Shown: one piece after another, positions 33,399 to 35,965 of the stretch | How positions within the stretch are numbered: position 1 is the first letter of the stretch | Layout of the letters: each line of letters starts with the position of its first letter | Assembly: GCA_003244205.1 (NCBI GenBank) | Contig: QHBW01000074.1 | Coordinates: 1-35,965 of the forward strand | Reading direction: 5' to 3' | Length of the DNA: 35,965 nucleotides | Source of the DNA: Solirubrobacterales bacterium | Lineage (GTDB): Bacteria > Actinomycetota > Thermoleophilia > Solirubrobacterales > Solirubrobacteraceae | Made by a program: the position numbers and the translations under genes | Notes under the pieces: generated by a model | Told to the model about the DNA's origin: nothing | What the model saw: the letters and a program-made list of their open reading frames with translations, nothing else | Databases searched by the model: none

Positions 33399-33980
33399 GT
33401 GGCTGCGATCACGTTCTATTTCGATCTCGGCTCGCCCTTCGTCTATCTGGCCGCCGAACGCCTGCCGGAGCTCCTGCCCCAGCCGACGCGCTGGCAGCCG
33501 CTGTCGCTCGGCGCCCTCTTCAAGCTGACCGGTCGCAGCTCGTGGGCAGTCGGGGACGAGACCAGGCGTGCCGCCGGGATGGCAGACGTCGAGCGGCGCG
33601 CCGCAAGCCTCGGCCTGCCGCCGGTTCGCTGGCCCGATGGCTGGCCGGGCAACTACCTCTTTGCGATGCGAGCCGCGACGTTCGCCTTCGAACGCGGGCG
33701 CGGATACGAGTTCACGATGCGGGCGCTGCGAGACGCCTTCCAGCGGGGCCGCGACCTCACCGTCCCCGACCACGTACTTGACGCCGCACGCGCTGTCGGG
33801 CTGGACGCTTCCGCGGTCCAAGCCGCGACCGAGGATCCGCAGATCAAGCTCGCGCTGCGCGAGGCGACCGACGCCGCTCACCGGCTCGGCGTGTTCGGCG
33901 TGCCCACGCTCGCAGTCGACAAGGGACTCTTCTGGGGCGAGGATCGACTCGACGACGCCCTCGCTCAGCTGCGCAACTAG
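33399..33980 (+). CDS. DsbA-family / 2-hydroxychromene-2-carboxylate isomerase-like protein
   Basis: A ~193-aa kappa-GST/DsbA-fold protein. The N-terminal strand-turn ITFYFDLGSPFVYLAAERL carries the catalytic-type Ser in place of the DsbA CxxC. A helical insert follows (ETRRAAGMADVERRAASLGLP), and the C-terminal AHRLGVFGVPTLAVDKGLFWGEDRLDDAL matches the family's cis-Pro loop and end. Members isomerise chromene carboxylates in aromatic degradation or conjugate glutathione; no aromatic degradation genes are nearby. GTG 33399 starts just before the first strand; the frame is open to GTG 33375. Its stop overlaps the convergent gene's stop. Confidence 0.8.
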   Translation: MAAITFYFDLGSPFVYLAAERLPELLPQPTRWQPLSLGALFKLTGRSSWAVGDETRRAAGMADVERRAASLGLPPVRWPDGWPGNYLFAMRAATFAFERGRGYEFTMRALRDAFQRGRDLTVPDHVLDAARAVGLDASAVQAATEDPQIKLALREATDAAHRLGVFGVPTLAVDKGLFWGEDRLDDALAQLRN

Positions 33981-35203
33981 CTCACCGGCAAGACGATGTG
34001 GCTGCTCGCGGCGAGCGGGTCGGGAACCGCCAGCTCGAGCGCCAACGCCGACCAGGCGAAGTCGCGGGCGCCCATCCCGCGCCCATCCCGCGGGTTGTAG
34101 CACTCCCGCAGCCCGGCGCCACGGACGGCGCCGACGATGCCATCGGCCAGCGTGCTCGCCTCGGTCTTGTATCCCAGTCGCACCAGTCCAAGCCAGACCA
34201 ACCAGGCGGCGTTGACCCAGGTGGGACCGCGCCAGTAGCGGCGCAGACCCCAGAAGCGCTCTCGCAGCGAGAAGCTGGGCTCGTCGCTGGCCACCGACGG
34301 TGGCGCCACCGCAGACCAGAAGCGCGCCGGATCGAGCAGGTGCTCCTCGACGAGCCGGCGGCCGATTGCCTCCGGGAGGTCGGGCAGCGCGAGCGGCGCG
34401 AGCGCACTCCACGTCAGCGGGATCGGACGAGCTGGCGACGGCCACCGCTCGAGCACGAAGACACCGCGTGATTCGTCATAGAGACGATCGACGAGCGCGG
34501 CGGTGATCGACCTCCTGCCGAGCGCCAGTTGTGAGAGACCGTGAAGCACATTTGTGAGGACCTCGCACACCAGCGGGCCGCCGGCCTCGCGCACAGCGCG
34601 GATGCGAAACCCGAGGCGACGATTGCGCGCCACCAGCAGCGGGAAGCCGAGCGTGCCTTGGGCACGCGCTCCCCAGATCGGATCGAACTGCGGCGATGCG
34701 TCGAGTCCCGACTCGTCAGGCTGCAGCAGCCACAACAGACCGTCGCCCTCGAGGTCGCGATCGCTTTGCACCTGGTCGTGATGGGCAACGACAGCCGGCT
34801 CGCTGGCCGGATCACCGACGGCGATTCGCCATGCCCAGGCAAGCAACGGCGGGGCGATCGTGGACGTCATCGGATCGTTGCGTGAGAGGACGTTGTTGTA
34901 CACGCGACGAGTCCGCGTGACCGGTGCGTGCCAGAAGATCGTGTGCCCGATGAACCCGTCGGCGCGTGCCGCAGAGAGCAGGGTCTCGAGCTCCAGACGA
35001 GCGCGCAAGCGATCGAAGCGCCGCCAGACGATCGCCGCGAAACAGGAATCCCAGTACCACTGCCACGGATAGCGGCCCGGGCTCGGACGGGTATAGGCGA
35101 AGGGCACGTCAGCGCGCAGGCCGGTGACCCAGCTGCCTCTCAGCGTGCGCTCGCACAGGGTCGCCACATCCTCGCCCGGCGGCGAGAGGTCGGGCAACGT
35201 CAC
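33977..35203 (-). CDS. GH63-like hydrolase, possible glucosylglycerate/mannosylglycerate hydrolase
   Basis: A 408-aa (alpha/alpha)6-barrel hydrolase. The N-terminal barrel motif YPWQWYWDSCFAAIVWRRFD, the DGFIGHTIFWHAP segment, MTSTIAPPLLAWAWRIA, PDESGLDASPQFDPIWG (Asp168 is a candidate acid) and YWRGPTWVNAAWLVWLGL match bacterial GH63/trehalase-like proteins that hydrolyse glucosylglycerate or mannosylglycerate. No signal peptide is seen, so it would act on cytoplasmic compatible solutes. The start is ATG 35203. Its stop codon shares a CTAG with the convergent DsbA-like gene. Family likely, exact substrate uncertain. Confidence 0.75.
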   Translation of the reverse strand: MTLPDLSPPGEDVATLCERTLRGSWVTGLRADVPFAYTRPSPGRYPWQWYWDSCFAAIVWRRFDRLRARLELETLLSAARADGFIGHTIFWHAPVTRTRRVYNNVLSRNDPMTSTIAPPLLAWAWRIAVGDPASEPAVVAHHDQVQSDRDLEGDGLLWLLQPDESGLDASPQFDPIWGARAQGTLGFPLLVARNRRLGFRIRAVREAGGPLVCEVLTNVLHGLSQLALGRRSITAALVDRLYDESRGVFVLERWPSPARPIPLTWSALAPLALPDLPEAIGRRLVEEHLLDPARFWSAVAPPSVASDEPSFSLRERFWGLRRYWRGPTWVNAAWLVWLGLVRLGYKTEASTLADGIVGAVRGAGLRECYNPRDGRGMGARDFAWSALALELAVPDPLAASSHIVLPVS

Positions 35204-35327
35204 GCCGCAGAGTATGGAGCGATGATCGGACCGGGCCAGCTCGCGCGCAGCCGCCTACCCCAGCCGGCGCGAGCAGCGGAGCTCGTGCTGTAGCTTGGCT
35301 GGCGGCGGAGGACGAGAGGAGAGGCGT

Positions 35328-35965
35328 GTGCGACCGGCATGGAGGCTTCGGACCCTGGCAGGAGCGAGCGCGGCTGCGCTGCTGATGGCGTGCGCGCCAG
35401 CTGGCGCCGCGCAACCGCCGTACGCGCCGCTCGACCAGCCGGGGGTTGCGCTCGACGTTCCGCCGGCCGCACTCCAGGCGTCGCTGCAATGCGAGCCCGG
35501 GGTGCGCAATGCCACCCGCGAGCCCGTCCTCCTCAATCCCGCCACTGGCGTCACCGCCGAGCAGAACTATTCCTGGAACTGGGAGCCCGCGCTCGACAAG
35601 CTAGGCATCCCGTGGTGTGTCTACAACGCGCCGCAGCACACGCTCGGCGACATCCAGACATCCGGCGAGTACCTCGTGCACGAGATCCGGACGATGTACG
35701 CGATGGCCGGCCGGCGGATCGCCGTCATGGGCCACAGCCAGGGTGGCATGTCGATGCGTTGGGCGCTGCGCTTCTGGCCGGACACGCGCGCGATGGTCGA
35801 CGACGTGATCGGCTTCTCAGGCTCCAACCACGGCACCACAGTCGGCGGCAGCTGCGCTGGAGGATGCCCGCCAGCCGACTGGCAGCAGGCTTCCACGGCA
35901 CGCTTCATCGCCGCCCTGAACAGCTACGCGGAGACGTTCCCCGGGATCTCCTACACGGAGATCTT
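35328..35965 (+). CDS. Secreted alpha/beta-hydrolase lipase (partial, runs off the window)
   Basis: The frame is open from GTG 35328 to the end of the window (212 codons and two bases). GGAGAG four bases upstream supports the start. An N-terminal signal (VRPAWRLRTLAGASAAALL) ends at either a lipobox-like LMAC or an AxA site. Then come LLNPATGVTAEQNYSWNWEPAL, IPWCVYNAPQHTLGDIQTSGEYLV, and the nucleophile elbow GHSQGG with Ser137, followed by GFSGSNHGTT. This resembles actinobacterial lipases related to Candida antarctica lipase B and class 2 lipases. The Asp and His of the triad should lie beyond the window edge. Cysteines at 55, 97 and later suggest disulfides. Confidence 0.85.
   Translation, partial: MRPAWRLRTLAGASAAALLMACAPAGAAQPPYAPLDQPGVALDVPPAALQASLQCEPGVRNATREPVLLNPATGVTAEQNYSWNWEPALDKLGIPWCVYNAPQHTLGDIQTSGEYLVHEIRTMYAMAGRRIAVMGHSQGGMSMRWALRFWPDTRAMVDDVIGFSGSNHGTTVGGSCAGGCPPADWQQASTARFIAALNSYAETFPGISYTEI

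Noticed and set aside
34066-34091. Tandem CGCCCATCCCG repeat
   Set aside because: It lies inside the GH63-like gene and encodes the ordinary family segment NPRDGRGMGARDF; codon coincidence explains it.
1-35965. Search by eye for CRISPR arrays, tRNA/rRNA genes, insertion sequences, integrases and phage genes
   Set aside because: Nothing convincing was found; intergenic gaps are short and all sizeable frames belong to housekeeping or metabolic families.

Overview
The window is very GC-rich (roughly 70% by eye), densely coding DNA with short intergenic gaps, many GTG starts and frequent stop/start overlaps. This is typical of a high-GC actinobacterium. The mix of genes (GH15 and GH63-like hydrolases, Tat-exported PF04185 phosphoesterases, a GerW-type protein, a SCP2/ADH/ALDH/DUF779 cluster, an ECF sigma factor with an Ala/Gly/Ser-rich tail) suggests the class Thermoleophilia (Solirubrobacterales-like). 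That placement is inference, not a database result. I saw no rRNA, tRNA, CRISPR array, insertion sequence or prophage, and no gene-free stretch above 300 bases apart from one decayed gene. The window looks like an ordinary chromosome segment.

Layout. 80-2958: a membrane protein fused to a spermidine-synthase-like domain, divergent from bioA. 2985-3823: a broken Tat-exported phosphoesterase (phospholipase C family) with a PHO-box-like direct repeat upstream. 3927-8721 (minus): rubredoxin, a GerW/YtfJ-like protein, L-lactate permease, NfeD, slipin and a nitronate monooxygenase. 8754-10188 (plus): a Nudix hydrolase overlapping a methyltransferase. 10214-13835 (minus): SCP2-like protein, iron alcohol dehydrogenase, aldehyde dehydrogenase and DUF779, which look like one alcohol/aldehyde oxidation operon. 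13915-16746 (minus): GH15 hydrolase and a ZIP metal transporter. 16919-18541 (plus): an ECF sigma factor fused to a zinc-binding anti-sigma-like motif, a membrane segment and a long low-complexity tail.

18558-21283 (minus): a metallo-beta-lactamase-fold hydrolase, prephenate dehydratase and prephenate dehydrogenase, tightly packed, giving the terminal steps to phenylalanine and tyrosine. 21426-24163 (minus): mntR, mntH and a HAD phosphatase, a manganese-homeostasis operon. 24294-24572: a small basic protein followed by a long hairpin. 24688-29451 (minus): a complete branched-chain amino-acid-type ABC importer (livG, livF, livH, livM, binding protein) with every junction overlapping. 29547-32167 (plus): a crotonase-fold protein overlapping an intact Tat phosphoesterase. 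32188-35203: a flippase-like membrane protein, a DsbA/kappa-GST-type isomerase and a GH63-like hydrolase. 35328 to the edge: a partial secreted lipase.

I do not see a clearly new multi-gene system. The most distinctive items are the sigma/anti-sigma fusion with its own ECF-type promoter candidate, a perfect TTAGGG-TG-CCCTAA palindrome between that gene and the ZIP transporter (a possible DtxR/MntR-family operator in a window that also encodes a manganese-type MntR), the decayed phosphoesterase retaining a PHO-box-like repeat, and a crotonase lacking both canonical hydratase glutamates.
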